From: CAVUBL01 sp963739795
GTDB lineage: Bacteria; Acidobacteriota; Thermoanaerobaculia; Multivoradales; DATKCC01
Length of the DNA: 64,000 bases
Direction of reading: 5' to 3'
Assembly: GCA_963739795.1 (NCBI GenBank)
Contig: CAVUBL010000019.1
Span: 1 to 64,000 of the forward strand
Part shown: positions 42,654 to 51,800 of the stretch, in pieces
Numbering within the stretch: the stretch's first letter is position 1
Layout of the letters: each line of letters begins with the position of its first letter
Made by a program: the position numbers and the translations under genes
The notes under the pieces: model-generated
Databases searched by the model: none
Seen by the model: the letters and a program-made list of their open reading frames with translations, nothing else
What the model was told of the DNA's origin: nothing

Positions 42654-42697
42654 GCGGCTGTAGCTCAGGTGGATAGAGCAGGGGTTTCCTAAACCGA
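42654..42697 (+). tRNA. 5' half of a tRNA-Arg (CCT anticodon), truncated
   Basis: GCGGCTG (acceptor 5' strand), TA, D-arm GCTC-AGGTGGATA-GAGC, A, then anticodon stem GGGGT with loop TTCCTAA. The 3' anticodon strand should read ACCCC but continues ACCGAACGGGG. No T-arm (GGTTCGA) or acceptor 3' strand CAGCCGC follows within 700 bp. The gene is therefore a remnant, consistent with a recombination or island junction at the anticodon arm. A functional copy must exist elsewhere. Confidence 0.7.
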
Positions 42698-43390
42698 ACG
42701 GGGCCTGACTGCGGGTGACTCCGGAGGACAACTAGTGACTTATTTTCAGTCACTTATGGCGATTCCCTCCAGAGCGCCCATCGGGCCTAGGACCCCGGAA
42801 TCCGACCTGGATTGTAACCTAGATTGTAACCTGGCCAGTGCCCGATCGCCCCGTGTTCACCGACTCGGGCGACCTCCCTGGACGTACCCGCCCACTGAGC
42901 GCGAGGGACACCGGCGCAGGCAGCGGCCAGGCCGGCCCGCCCTTCCATGACCTCGCCACTCAGATCGTAGATCGCGCTCCGGCGCAGGTCCCTGGCAGCG
43001 TCGTCATCGCGATTGGCGGCGGGCGGATCCGTGAAGGCCCTTCCGGGCGCTTCGACGAGCGCCGGCGAGGATCAGTCAGGCTGCCGCCAAGCACGAGCCC
43101 TCCTCCTTATTAGATGGCGCTCTCCCCCCCGCCGGACCTCGAGCTGGATCGATTCCCTTCCCTTCCCGTCCCCTCCGGCACCTGACACCGCTGACTCCAA
43201 GTCCGCGCCACCGGCCGGCGGCGACCTTGACGCGACCGTTTCGTCCTGGCACAGTGCCTACTCAAGCTCCATGACGCCGTCGGGCGGTGTGCTCCTTCCT
43301 TGAGCTCGCCCCATCCTCAGGGTTCCCTGGCTGTCCTGAGGCAGCCCCGGCCTCCGTAACACCCCGGTGCCTCACCCGTAGAAACCTCCG
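42698..43390. other. non-coding stretch after the truncated tRNA
   Basis: No convincing gene on either strand. Small features seen: a 7-bp stem hairpin AGTGACT-TATTTTC-AGTCACT at about 42733-42753, and a direct repeat of GATTGTAACCT near 42812-42834. It may be degraded sequence at the edge of an accessory region. Confidence 0.55.
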
Positions 43391-44912
43391 GTGCCCCTCC
43401 CCGCCGGCCTGCCCGAGGATCTCGACCTCCAGGGCCTGCTGAGCGAGCTTCTTCGACGCTTGCGCGAAGTCTGCCCGGACTGCGCGGTCGAGGTCCCCGA
43501 AGGCGACGAGCTCGAGCTCGCGCGGCGGATCCTCGCTGCGGTGGGAGCGCAGGGCTCGGGGGAGGCCACACCCGCCGCTCCCCTTCCCCAGGCCGAGGCG
43601 GCCGCGGCCGCTCTGCTGGAGGCGGACGATCCCCACGGGCTGCTGGTGCGCGACCCCCAGGTTCTCGTCCCCTCTTCCTACCCGTCTTCTGGTCCAGCGG
43701 GCCCGGGAGCTCTCCAGGGCAAAGAGCCGGGAGGCCGTGCGGGTCGCCTCGCTCGCCGTGCGGGCCACCGGGGAGACGCGGGAAGCGGGGCGCGTCGTCG
43801 CCGCTCTCCTGGGGTCGGTCGATTCCCGGGTTGCACCCAGACTCCGGGGTGACGTCCACCTCCTGGCCGGCAGGCTCCGCCGCGGCGATGCCGACCTCCA
43901 GGGGGCCGCCAGGCACTTCTTCGAGGCCCGCGGCCTCTATGAGTCCGCCGGGGACGATGCCCGGCTCGGCCGCGCCCTCCTCCAGCTCGCCGAGGTCTAC
44001 CGGGAGCACGACCAGGTCGACCTCGCCGTGGAGACGGCTCGGCGGGCCGAGCTCGAGGGCGCCCGGGCCCTTCACGGGAAGGCCCCGTCGCCGGCCGTCC
44101 GGCTGGGCGCCCTGTGGATCGAGGGGCGGATCCTGGAGCAGGTGGGCGATCTCGCCGGCGCCGAGAGGCTCTACCGCCGAGTGCGGGATGCCTTCCTCGA
44201 CGCCGGGATCGTCCTCGAGTCGGCCCTGGTCGCCCTCGACCTCGCCACCGTCCTGGTGATCGGCGGGCGCTATTCGGAGGCCCGCCACGTCGGGACCTGG
44301 CTCGGGCTCGTCATCGCCCGCCACGGCCTTTCGAGGAGCGCCCACGCCGCCGCTCTCCTCTTCCGGGAGGCCGTGGGGGTCGGGCGGCCGGCGCCGGAGG
44401 AGGCCCTGCGGCACCTCGCCGCGGTCCGTGCCGAGCTACGGCGGGTGTGCTCGGAGCCGATCCGGCCGCCCCGCCCTCACTCGGTCCTCACCAGTCGACC
44501 TGGCCAGGGTCCCCGCGCTCGTCGGGCCCGTCGGGCTTCTCTCCAGGGGCGTCCCTGCTGGCTTCGTCGGCCTCCGAGCCCCGCCGGTCTCGAAGATGGC
44601 CGACGAGCTCGGCGAGGAAGTCCTCGAGGGAGCCTCCGCGGTCTTCGAGGAGCTCGCGGAGGATTCGGCCCAGATGCGGCATGGGTTGGGAGCGGGTCGG
44701 GACAGAGCGAGGTACCCCGAAAGGAAACATGGCCTCCAAATCTTCTGTTTTTCGGAGTATACATCGCTCCGGTAAGGATATTTCCTACGAGGAAAGCGCC
44801 TCGAGACGGAACAATCCCTCCCGGGGCGGCAGGCTCAATGAATCCGGCGCGAGGGCTCGGTCGGCGCCGGCCGCGGCTCCAGGAGCGTCTTTCCGGCGAC
44901 CTGGCCCGTTGA
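43391..44912 (+). pseudogene. frameshifted TPR protein gene with N-terminal Cys motif
   Basis: GTG 43391 opens a frame with LREVCPDCAVEVPE, the CxxC motif that marks the acidobacterial CxxC/TPR proteins found three more times in this window. The frame departs from the family pattern near 43670. The TPR part continues in another frame as LLVQRARELSRAKSREAVRVASLAVRATG and onward with TPR-like helices (RHFFEARGLYESAGDDARLGRALLQLAEVY). One indel at about 43645-43685 explains this. The second frame stays open to 44912, but recognisable TPR sequence ends near 44470, so the true 3' end is probably before 44490. Either an inactivated gene or a sequencing error. Confidence 0.55.
44488..44682 (-). CDS. 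small acidic protein, unknown
   Basis: 64 aa (MPHLGRILRELLEDRGG onward), highly charged with an amphipathic helix LEDFLAELVGHLRDR and an acidic, Pro/Gly-rich tail. Codon third positions are mostly G or C. It could start further upstream at 44739. It overlaps the open 3' extension of the preceding TPR pseudogene on the other strand; only one of the two is likely real. No family recognised. Confidence 0.4.
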   Translation of the reverse strand: MPHLGRILRELLEDRGGSLEDFLAELVGHLRDRRGSEADEASRDAPGEKPDGPDERGDPGQVDW

Positions 44913-46190
44913 GCCGATCTCTCCCCTCGCCGCCATCGCCTGCAGACGGCCCAGCACGAGGATTCCGCGTCGGGGGAGCCCCGACGCCCGGTGGAGTCGG
45001 GACGCTCTCTCGAGGAGCCTGGTCACCTCCTCCAGCTTGCCCGCTCGGGCGTGGAGCTCCACGAGGTCGACCACCGCGGCCAGAGGCTCGAGGCCGACGC
45101 CCACCGCGGCCAGCTCGTGCCACGCGCCCTCGAGAGCCTCGACGCCAGCCCCGATCCGCCCCAGCCCTCCGAGGGCGCGTCCGCGGACCCACCCCGCCAG
45201 GGCGTGCCACCTCCCGGCGGCCGGTGGCGCGGGCCTTTGGGCCGCGGGGTCGATCTGGGCCAGGGCATCGTCGAACCGTCCCATCTCGCAGAGGGTCTTC
45301 GCCGCCTCGAGGGCGCCCCATCGAGCGAGGGCCTCCTCCGCCGGGGAGGCCCCGGCGAACTGGACGAGGACCCGGAAGGTCCCCAGGGCCTGGCGGCGCT
45401 CGCCCTGGGCGCGGAGGACCCGGCCGAGGAGCAGGAGCCCTCGGAGGCGGTGGCCGGCCAGGCCGCCCTCGGAGGTCTGGAGCTCGACCTGGCCGTGGGC
45501 CCGGAAGGCCCGGTCCCAGGTGCCCGCGGCCAGGTCGAGCCGCATGCGGGACAGGGCGAGCTCGGCCCGCACGAGGCTCGGGTCGCTCGCGCTCCGGGCG
45601 ACGGCGTTGGCCGCAGCCAGGAGGGTCTCGGCCGCGGGAAGATCGTCGCGGGTGATCGCCGACGCGCTCGCCAGGAGCGCACCCGCCTGTGCCTGGAGGC
45701 TGGAGACCACCCCGCGGCCGTAGCGCTCGACGGGCAGGTGCTCGGAGGCCGAGGCGGCCATCAGGGCGAACCGGTAGGCGCCCCGAGGCGCATCGTCCAG
45801 CCCGGCCCGGGCGCGCTCGGCGAGGTGGGCCGCCACGCCCCAGGTGCGAAACCTCGGATTGGAAGCCACCACCCCCAGGGCTTGGGGGAGGCTCGCCGTC
45901 GAGAGGAGCTCCGAGACCCGCTCGGGAGCCTCGGAGAGCTCGCCGGAGACGTCCACGAGCCTCTCCCGGGCGCGGGCCAGGGCTGCGGCCGGAGCCTCGA
46001 GCCCGCGCCCCGGCTCCCGGGGTCTCCAGGACGCCCCGTACTTGGAGAGCCTCTGCCGGCAGGTCGGGCAGAGGTCTGCCAGGTGGGCGAGGCCCCGGTC
46101 CAGGACCTCCGCCACCGTCCGGTCGCCGCGGGCCAGCTCGCCGAGGAGCTGGGCGCTCAGGTGACCTCCTGGGCGCGGGTCCTGGCTCAT
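44835..46190 (-). CDS. CxxC/TPR protein of acidobacterial type
   Basis: 451 aa. N-terminal segment LSAQLLGELARGDRTVAEV then LADLCPTCRQRL supplies a CxxC as in anti-sigma-like zinc binders. The remainder is alpha-helical TPR-like repeats (for example FRAHGQVELQTSEGGLAGHRLRGLLLLGRVLRAQGE, WHALAGWVRGRALGGLGRIG). No signal peptide or membrane helix, so cytosolic. It follows the sigma-like gene by 7 bp and is the last of a three-gene run from 47738. A scaffold or regulator role is inferred; function not established. Confidence 0.75.
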   Translation of the reverse strand: MSQDPRPGGHLSAQLLGELARGDRTVAEVLDRGLAHLADLCPTCRQRLSKYGASWRPREPGRGLEAPAAALARARERLVDVSGELSEAPERVSELLSTASLPQALGVVASNPRFRTWGVAAHLAERARAGLDDAPRGAYRFALMAASASEHLPVERYGRGVVSSLQAQAGALLASASAITRDDLPAAETLLAAANAVARSASDPSLVRAELALSRMRLDLAAGTWDRAFRAHGQVELQTSEGGLAGHRLRGLLLLGRVLRAQGERRQALGTFRVLVQFAGASPAEEALARWGALEAAKTLCEMGRFDDALAQIDPAAQRPAPPAAGRWHALAGWVRGRALGGLGRIGAGVEALEGAWHELAAVGVGLEPLAAVVDLVELHARAGKLEEVTRLLERASRLHRASGLPRRGILVLGRLQAMAARGEIGSTGQVAGKTLLEPRPAPTEPSRRIH

Positions 46191-46197
46191 GGCGGAG

Positions 46198-46458
46198 TCA
46201 GCTCACCTCTCCGTCCAGGCCCTGGGCTGCCCGCTGGCAAGCCTCCTCGAGCCTCTTCATGAACCACCCTCCGCGATCGTCGAGATCGGACCAGCGCCAG
46301 CCGAGGGCCAGCATCGTCTCGAAGACGAGCTGCTCGCCCTGCTCCGCCCCGCAGCCGTGGCGGGCCAGGACCTGGTGGATCTCCCGATCCAGGCGGCGGA
46401 CGAGCTCGGCCAGCTCCTTGTCGGGCAGGCGGCCGCCGGCGTCGGAGGCCTCGCTCAT
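46198..46458 (-). CDS. stand-alone sigma-70 region-2-like small protein
   Basis: 86 aa. LVRRLDREIHQVLARHGCGAEQGEQLVFETMLALGWRWSDLDDRGGWFMKRLEEACQR has the pattern of region 2 of ECF sigma factors (helix, acidic-containing QGEQLVFETML, aromatic WRW, then a GWFMKRL core-binding-like segment). There is no region 4. ATGA overlap with the upstream TPR gene and a 7-bp gap to the downstream one show coupled translation. It might be a degenerate sigma factor or core-RNA-polymerase-binding decoy. Assignment is by pattern only and needs a profile search. Confidence 0.6.
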   Translation of the reverse strand: MSEASDAGGRLPDKELAELVRRLDREIHQVLARHGCGAEQGEQLVFETMLALGWRWSDLDDRGGWFMKRLEEACQRAAQGLDGEVS

Positions 46459-47738
46459 GGGGCGGCGCTCCACGGAAGGTCGACCCGCCGGAGGCTCGAC
46501 TCCAGCTCCTCGACGTCCTCCGGCGCGAGGGCGCCGCGCCACAGCCGCATCCCCCAGCGGGCCAGGGCTTCCCGGGCCTCCCCCGGCAGCTCCTCGAGGA
46601 CCACCAGGTCCTCGGCCGCCTGGGACAGCCAGCCGGTCCCACGGGCGCCCTCGAGCCGGCAGCGCGCCGCCTGGCAGATGACGCCCGCCGCCCAGAGCCC
46701 CCGGCCGAAGGCCAGGCCTCCCTCGAACGCGCTACGGAGCCGGTCCGCCGCGGCGTCGGGCTTGCCCGCCGCCCGGAGGAGCCGGCCTTCGAGGCGGGCC
46801 AGCTCGGGGGTGGCTGCCCGCCCTCGAGCCGGGCCGGTCTGCGGGTCCTCCTTGCGCCAGGACGCGACCAGGGCTTCGGCGTCCTCCCGTCGCCGATCTT
46901 CGAGGAGGGCCAGGACCAGCTCCCGCGCCGCCCGCCACTCCGCCGGGTCCCGCGGTCTGTCCGAGCCGAAATCGAGGAGGCGGACGAGCCGCCCGGCCGA
47001 GAGGTCCGGCCTCCCGGCCCGGCGATCGAGCATCGCTTGCAGAGTGAGGATCGACAGGCGCCAGCGCCCGGCCTCCTCACCGGCTCCCTCCAGCGCATCT
47101 CGCGCTTCCCCTTCGCGTCCCGCGCGCACGGCCAGGCACGCGCTCCCGAGGGCGATCCCGGCGGCGAGCTCCGCGGAGAGCCCCGGGGCCGTACCGGCGG
47201 CGGTGTCGAGGGCGCGCTCGGCCTTCGCGTCGTCGCCCCGAGCGAGCGCCACCCGCGCCGTCGCTAGCTCGGCGTTCGCCTGGAGCTCGGTCAGCGCCCG
47301 CGGTCCGTAGCGGCCTGGGTCGAGGCGTGCTGCGACGGCGACGGCGAGGTCCGCCGCCTCCGCCGCCCCGGACCAGGCCTCGCCGTCGACGGCGGCCCAG
47401 GCCGCGGCCAGCTCGTACTGGGCCAGGGCGAGCTGGTGGTACCGGGAATGGCCGGTCACCTCGAGGAGGATCTGGGGGCCGGAGAGGTCGCCCAGGCGTC
47501 GGAGGAGGTCCGGCAGCTCCCGGCCCTCGGCCTCCAAGGCTTCGGGGCTGAGCCGCTCTCGCCGGCGGGCTGTGAGAAGGGAGTCGATGGCGACCGCTCC
47601 GCGGCCCGCGAGGCGCCGGGCGCACTCCGGGCACTCGGCCTCCACCAACCGGGTCACCTCGGCCAGCGCCTCCCAGGGCTCGCGGCCCTCGAAGCAGGCG
47701 TCCAGCCGTTCCCGGCTCAGGTGAGGCCGCACTGTCAT
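46455..47738 (-). CDS. CxxC/TPR protein of acidobacterial type
   Basis: 427 aa. Same design as the gene at 44835: HLSRERLDACFEGREPW start, VEAECPECARRL with CxxC, then about 12 helix pairs of TPR-like repeats (LALAQYELAAAWAAVDGEAWSGAAEAADLA; ATARVALARGDDAKAERALDTA). It shares the last four bases (ATGA) with the sigma-like gene. First gene of the operon; a 375-bp region separates it from the divergent secreted protein gene. Cytosolic, function unknown. Confidence 0.75.
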   Translation of the reverse strand: MTVRPHLSRERLDACFEGREPWEALAEVTRLVEAECPECARRLAGRGAVAIDSLLTARRRERLSPEALEAEGRELPDLLRRLGDLSGPQILLEVTGHSRYHQLALAQYELAAAWAAVDGEAWSGAAEAADLAVAVAARLDPGRYGPRALTELQANAELATARVALARGDDAKAERALDTAAGTAPGLSAELAAGIALGSACLAVRAGREGEARDALEGAGEEAGRWRLSILTLQAMLDRRAGRPDLSAGRLVRLLDFGSDRPRDPAEWRAARELVLALLEDRRREDAEALVASWRKEDPQTGPARGRAATPELARLEGRLLRAAGKPDAAADRLRSAFEGGLAFGRGLWAAGVICQAARCRLEGARGTGWLSQAAEDLVVLEELPGEAREALARWGMRLWRGALAPEDVEELESSLRRVDLPWSAAP

Positions 47739-48113
47739 CAGATAGAAGGGGTCCCGAGGCCCCCGCAGGCATGTACTTGCTACAGCGCGGCATGGTACCG
47801 GGGCCGGTGGCGGGCGTCAAACCGGGGACTGCGGGCTGCGACGCCCGAGGTGCCGCCGACTCTCGAGACCTGCCTCCTAGCTGCCGAGCCACTCCGAAAC
47901 CGTCTCAGGCTTGGCGCCTTCCGTACCAGGCCTCCGGCGAAGGCCTCGTGAGTGTTGTTCAGCGTAGCTCCGAGTTTCGCGAATGCCCATTTGCAATGCT
48001 TCGAAGATCGCGTTACCTTCGAAGCCGTCCGGTTCAACTCAGACGTCATCGAAGCCTCGGACGCGGAGCCGCCTCTCCCAGGGACCCTTGCGCCACGGGC
48101 GGGGAGATCGCGC
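47739..48113. other. divergent intergenic region
   Basis: 375 bp between the minus-strand TPR gene and the plus-strand secreted protein gene. No gene is supported; an in-frame extension of the downstream gene (to 47952) lacks a signal peptide and is not favoured. Composition is more A/T-rich around 47950-48040, where promoters may lie. Confidence 0.5.
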
Positions 48114-48872
48114 ATGAGCTCATTGTCGTCGAGATGGGTGAAGAGGCCCACGTGGCTCGGTGTCCTCGCGGTGCTCGGTCTGGGAAGTGGCTTGCTGTGG
48201 GCCCACCCGGCCGCCGCCGCGGGCCCTGGAGACGGAGGTCTGTACTTCGGAGTGCAGTCGGCGAGCGCTGCTCCGGAGCTCGCGGTCAGCTTCGAGGAGG
48301 CGGCCGTCGCGGTGAGCGACGTCACCCCGGGCGGCGACGTCGCGTTCTTCAGCGTCGCCCGGGTGCCCTTGGGGTATGTACAGAAGGTCGTGCGGTTTCA
48401 CCGCATCGAGGTTGCCGATGCCCTCGGTGAAGCGCGGTTCGACCTCGACGATCCTCCGGTGCCTCTCAAGTCGGTGTGGGCCGTGATCGACCTCTCGACG
48501 GGCGCCTATGCCGTGGCTGCGCCCGACGGCTTCCACCTGCACGAGATCCCGTTTCCCGGGAAGGCCTTCGAGGTCGGCGCCCCGGGGGTCGTCAACCGGC
48601 TTCGCAATGCCACCGAGGAGCTCGACATGTTGGTCGCCCGGCCGACGGTCGGAGTGTGGACCCTGCGCGCCTGGGACCGGTCCCCCAACGACCACGACGG
48701 CAAGGACAACGGCAACGTCCTCACCAGCCTTGGAGATCTCCAGCCCCTGGACCCCGCGTGGCCTGATCCTCCGGAGACATTCGCCAAGAACGACGTGGTG
48801 GTCGTCATCTTGCCCGAGACGCTCCGGTACTACGCGACTCGTTTGCTCGGGCCTCCGGAGGGCACGCCATGA
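48114..48872 (+). CDS. secreted protein of unknown function preceding the Rhs gene
   Basis: 252 aa with a signal peptide (WLGVLAVLGLGSGLLWAHPAAAA). The mature part is beta-rich: GDVAFFSVARVPLGYVQKVVRFHRIEVAD, VWAVIDLSTGAYAVAAPDGF, GVWTLRAWDRSPNDHDGKDNGN. No family recognised. GGGGAG lies about 8 bases before the ATG. Its stop overlaps the Rhs ATG (ATGA), so the two are translationally coupled, which suggests a role in export, anchoring or folding of the Rhs protein (inference). Confidence 0.65.
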   Translation: MSSLSSRWVKRPTWLGVLAVLGLGSGLLWAHPAAAAGPGDGGLYFGVQSASAAPELAVSFEEAAVAVSDVTPGGDVAFFSVARVPLGYVQKVVRFHRIEVADALGEARFDLDDPPVPLKSVWAVIDLSTGAYAVAAPDGFHLHEIPFPGKAFEVGAPGVVNRLRNATEELDMLVARPTVGVWTLRAWDRSPNDHDGKDNGNVLTSLGDLQPLDPAWPDPPETFAKNDVVVVILPETLRYYATRLLGPPEGTP

Positions 48873-51800
48873 GGAGGCTGCGCCTGGCCCCCCCCGTCTC
48901 GGTTCTCGTAGCGGCATTGCTTTGGGCACTCGCCTCGTCCACCCCTTCGCTCGCCCAGCACCCGAACCACGCTCAGGGGTTCCGCCCGGAGCACGTCTTC
49001 CAGGCCGGACAGATCGAGCACGTGGACCTGTTCAATGGGAACCTGACGCTCACGATCCCGATCGGCCAGAGCTACCCTCTGGGTCCCAAGCTCTCGTACA
49101 GCCTGACGCTTACCTACACCGGAAACGTGTGGACCTGGAACGAGGAGGCCGACACTTCCGGCGACATCTACCTCCAGGCCAATACCCGCGCCTACTCGAA
49201 CGCCGGGTTGGGCTGGGACCTGAGCCTCGGGCGACTGCTCCCGGCCGCCGACCCGGCCAACGAGAATGACCTTCCGGCCTATGAGACCCCCGACCAGGCG
49301 CACCACGCGCTCTACCAAAACTACCTGCATCCCAACGGCCAGCCGGTCTCCGGTGCAATGTTCACCCAGGACAGCACCTATGTGCGACTCAAGACGAGCC
49401 AGAATCAGGTCGACCTGCCGGACGGGACGGTTCAGACCTTCGGGCCGGATGGCCTCGCCAAGATCGAAGATCCCTACGGGCACAGCCTCACCATCCAATA
49501 TCTCTCCCTCGACGCCCAGGGCGACGCCCACGACTGGCAGCTCACCGACTCCTACGGCCGGGAGCACCACATCCTCTTCACCCGCCGTCACGGCCGGCTG
49601 GTGGTCTCCGAGGTCGATCTCGAGCCCTTCGGTGGCGGCTCCCCTGCGGTCTATGCCTTCCACTATGTCGACCTATCGATCCCCCGAGCGTGCAACGAGC
49701 CCCTGATCTGCAGCGGGACATTCGGCCAATGCGGCAACACGAGCAGCGTCACCGAACCACTGCTGACCCAGGTTGACCTTCCAGACGGCTCGAGCTACAA
49801 GATGCCCACGGGCGACTACTACATCAACCCCGACGCCACCTGCGGGCAACGGGCGATCAACGGACAGCTCGAGGGGATGACGCTGCCCACCGGTGGCTCG
49901 TTCGAGTGGGACTGGGAGGTGTGGGCGTTTCCCAAGGCCTCCGCGGACCCCGGAGGCGTCCTCTCGGGGAACTACCCCGACAACCCGTTCTCGCGTTCGG
50001 TGGGGCTTTCCGAGCGGCGCTGGATCAACCGCGCAGGGGACCAGCTCGGCTCCTGGACATACACGCACGAGCTTCAGCAGGAACCATCCGATCCCGCGGC
50101 CCGCGAGCTCGTGGTTACGGTCAAGAACATGCCGCCGGGCGACTACACCAAGCACTACTTCAGTGTCTACCCCGGCCGCAACGACGGCTACCCCGACCCG
50201 GCGGGCGGCTGGACGGAGTACGAGTACGGGCTCCCCTTTACCCGCCGGGTAGACGACGGAAGCAGCCCAGCGCGCTTCCTGTCCACCGAGGTCTACGACA
50301 AGAGCGACAACCTCCTACGCACGACCTACGTTCGCTACGAGCGGGACGGGACTTCGAAGGCCAACCCCCGGCTCGTCTCGGAGCGGACCGTCTACAACGA
50401 CGACTCGAGCCACCGCGCGGATCTCGACCTCTCGGGCTTCGACGGTCTCGGCCACTACCGGACCGAGACGTTCTCCGGCAACTTCACCGCGGGGACGAAC
50501 GACCGCACCCTGTTCACACGCTTCAATCCGGGCAAGAGCCTCTCCGACATCCCCGGACTCTCGACCCCTTGGATTCTCGACTCCTACGACCTGAGGCAGA
50601 CGAGCGAGGGCGGCCAGAGCGTGACCGAGGAGGCGGACTTTGATGCCACCGGCTTTCTCCACCGCCTCCGCCGGCACGTGGGCGCGACCTGCGGCGCCCA
50701 CGACGTGGTGGTCGAGCGGACCCGGTTCACGACGCCGCCGGGCCAAAGCCCGAACCCCGAGGCGGGCTTTCTCGCCCGGGAGGACTTCTTCGGCGGCGAT
50801 TCCCAGAGCCTCGCCTGCGACGGCCTCGAGGGACTCACCCTCCCGGCGCAGCCGGTCTATCGCCGGAAGCACACGTACTCGTGCGGGAGCCTCGCGACCA
50901 CGCGTTGGTTCGTTCCCGGAGGGAACGCGCTGAGCTTCTACTCGACCGACAGGGACATCGACTGCTCGACCGGCCTCGTGGCCACGAGCCGGGATACCTC
51001 AAGCTTGGCGACCGCCTATGACTACGACTCCTCGGGTCGGATCCTGACGGTGACTCCGGGGGCAGGGGTAGCCACCACCAGATACACCTACTCCAACGAC
51101 TCCGCCACTCTGCCGGCCCGGGTCACGATCGAGAGAAAGAGCGCGGGGACGACCTTGACCCACGAGCAGGTGCGATTCGACGGCTTCGGCCGGGTCGCCG
51201 AGGAGCGGCGGACCATGCCCGACGACGCGACGTCCGTCCGGACAACCGACTGGAACAGCCGCGGCTGGATCGACCAGCGGAGCGAGTGGTACCAGGAGGG
51301 GACCGCCGCTCCCCAGACCCTCTTTCGCCAGTACGATCCCTTCGGCCGGCCCGGCTCGATCACGCTGCCCGACGGGCAGCAGATCACCGTCGACTACAAA
51401 GGCGTGAGCTTCCGCAAGACCACCGCTCACGTGCTGGTCCTCGATCCGACAACCCAGCAGCCCACCGTTGGTGATGCCGTGACGAAGGAGCTTTACGACC
51501 GGTTCGGCCGCCTCGCACAAGTGTACGATCCCGAAGGCACCCGCACGTCGTACGGCTACGACGCCATGGATGATCTGACGCTGGTCCAGGAGAACGACCT
51601 GGGCTCACCCACGCAGACTCGGAGCTTCGCCTACGACGGCCGGGGGTTTCTGACCTCCGAGAGCCATCCGGAGCTGGGCACTTCGGTCCTCTACTCAAGA
51701 TTCGATCCCCTGGGGAACCCGGGCCGGATCCGGCGCGGTGGGCAGGACCTCTCCTACTCCTACGACGCCGCGGCGCGCCTGACCGCCATCACCCAGACCA

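Noticed and set aside
42838..43113. A 91-codon plus-strand frame after the tRNA remnant
   Set aside because: No RBS, no recognisable domain, Pro/Arg-rich composition typical of non-coding GC-rich DNA.
42681..43390. A group I intron in the tRNA-Arg(CCT) anticodon loop instead of a truncated tRNA
   Set aside because: Group I introns do occur at this site in other bacteria, but no 3' exon (T-arm plus CAGCCGC) is found in the following 700 bp and the P7/S-type conserved sequences are not recognisable.
47952..48113. An N-terminal extension of the secreted protein before the Rhs gene
   Set aside because: Starting at 48114 gives a proper signal peptide and a good RBS; the extension would bury it.
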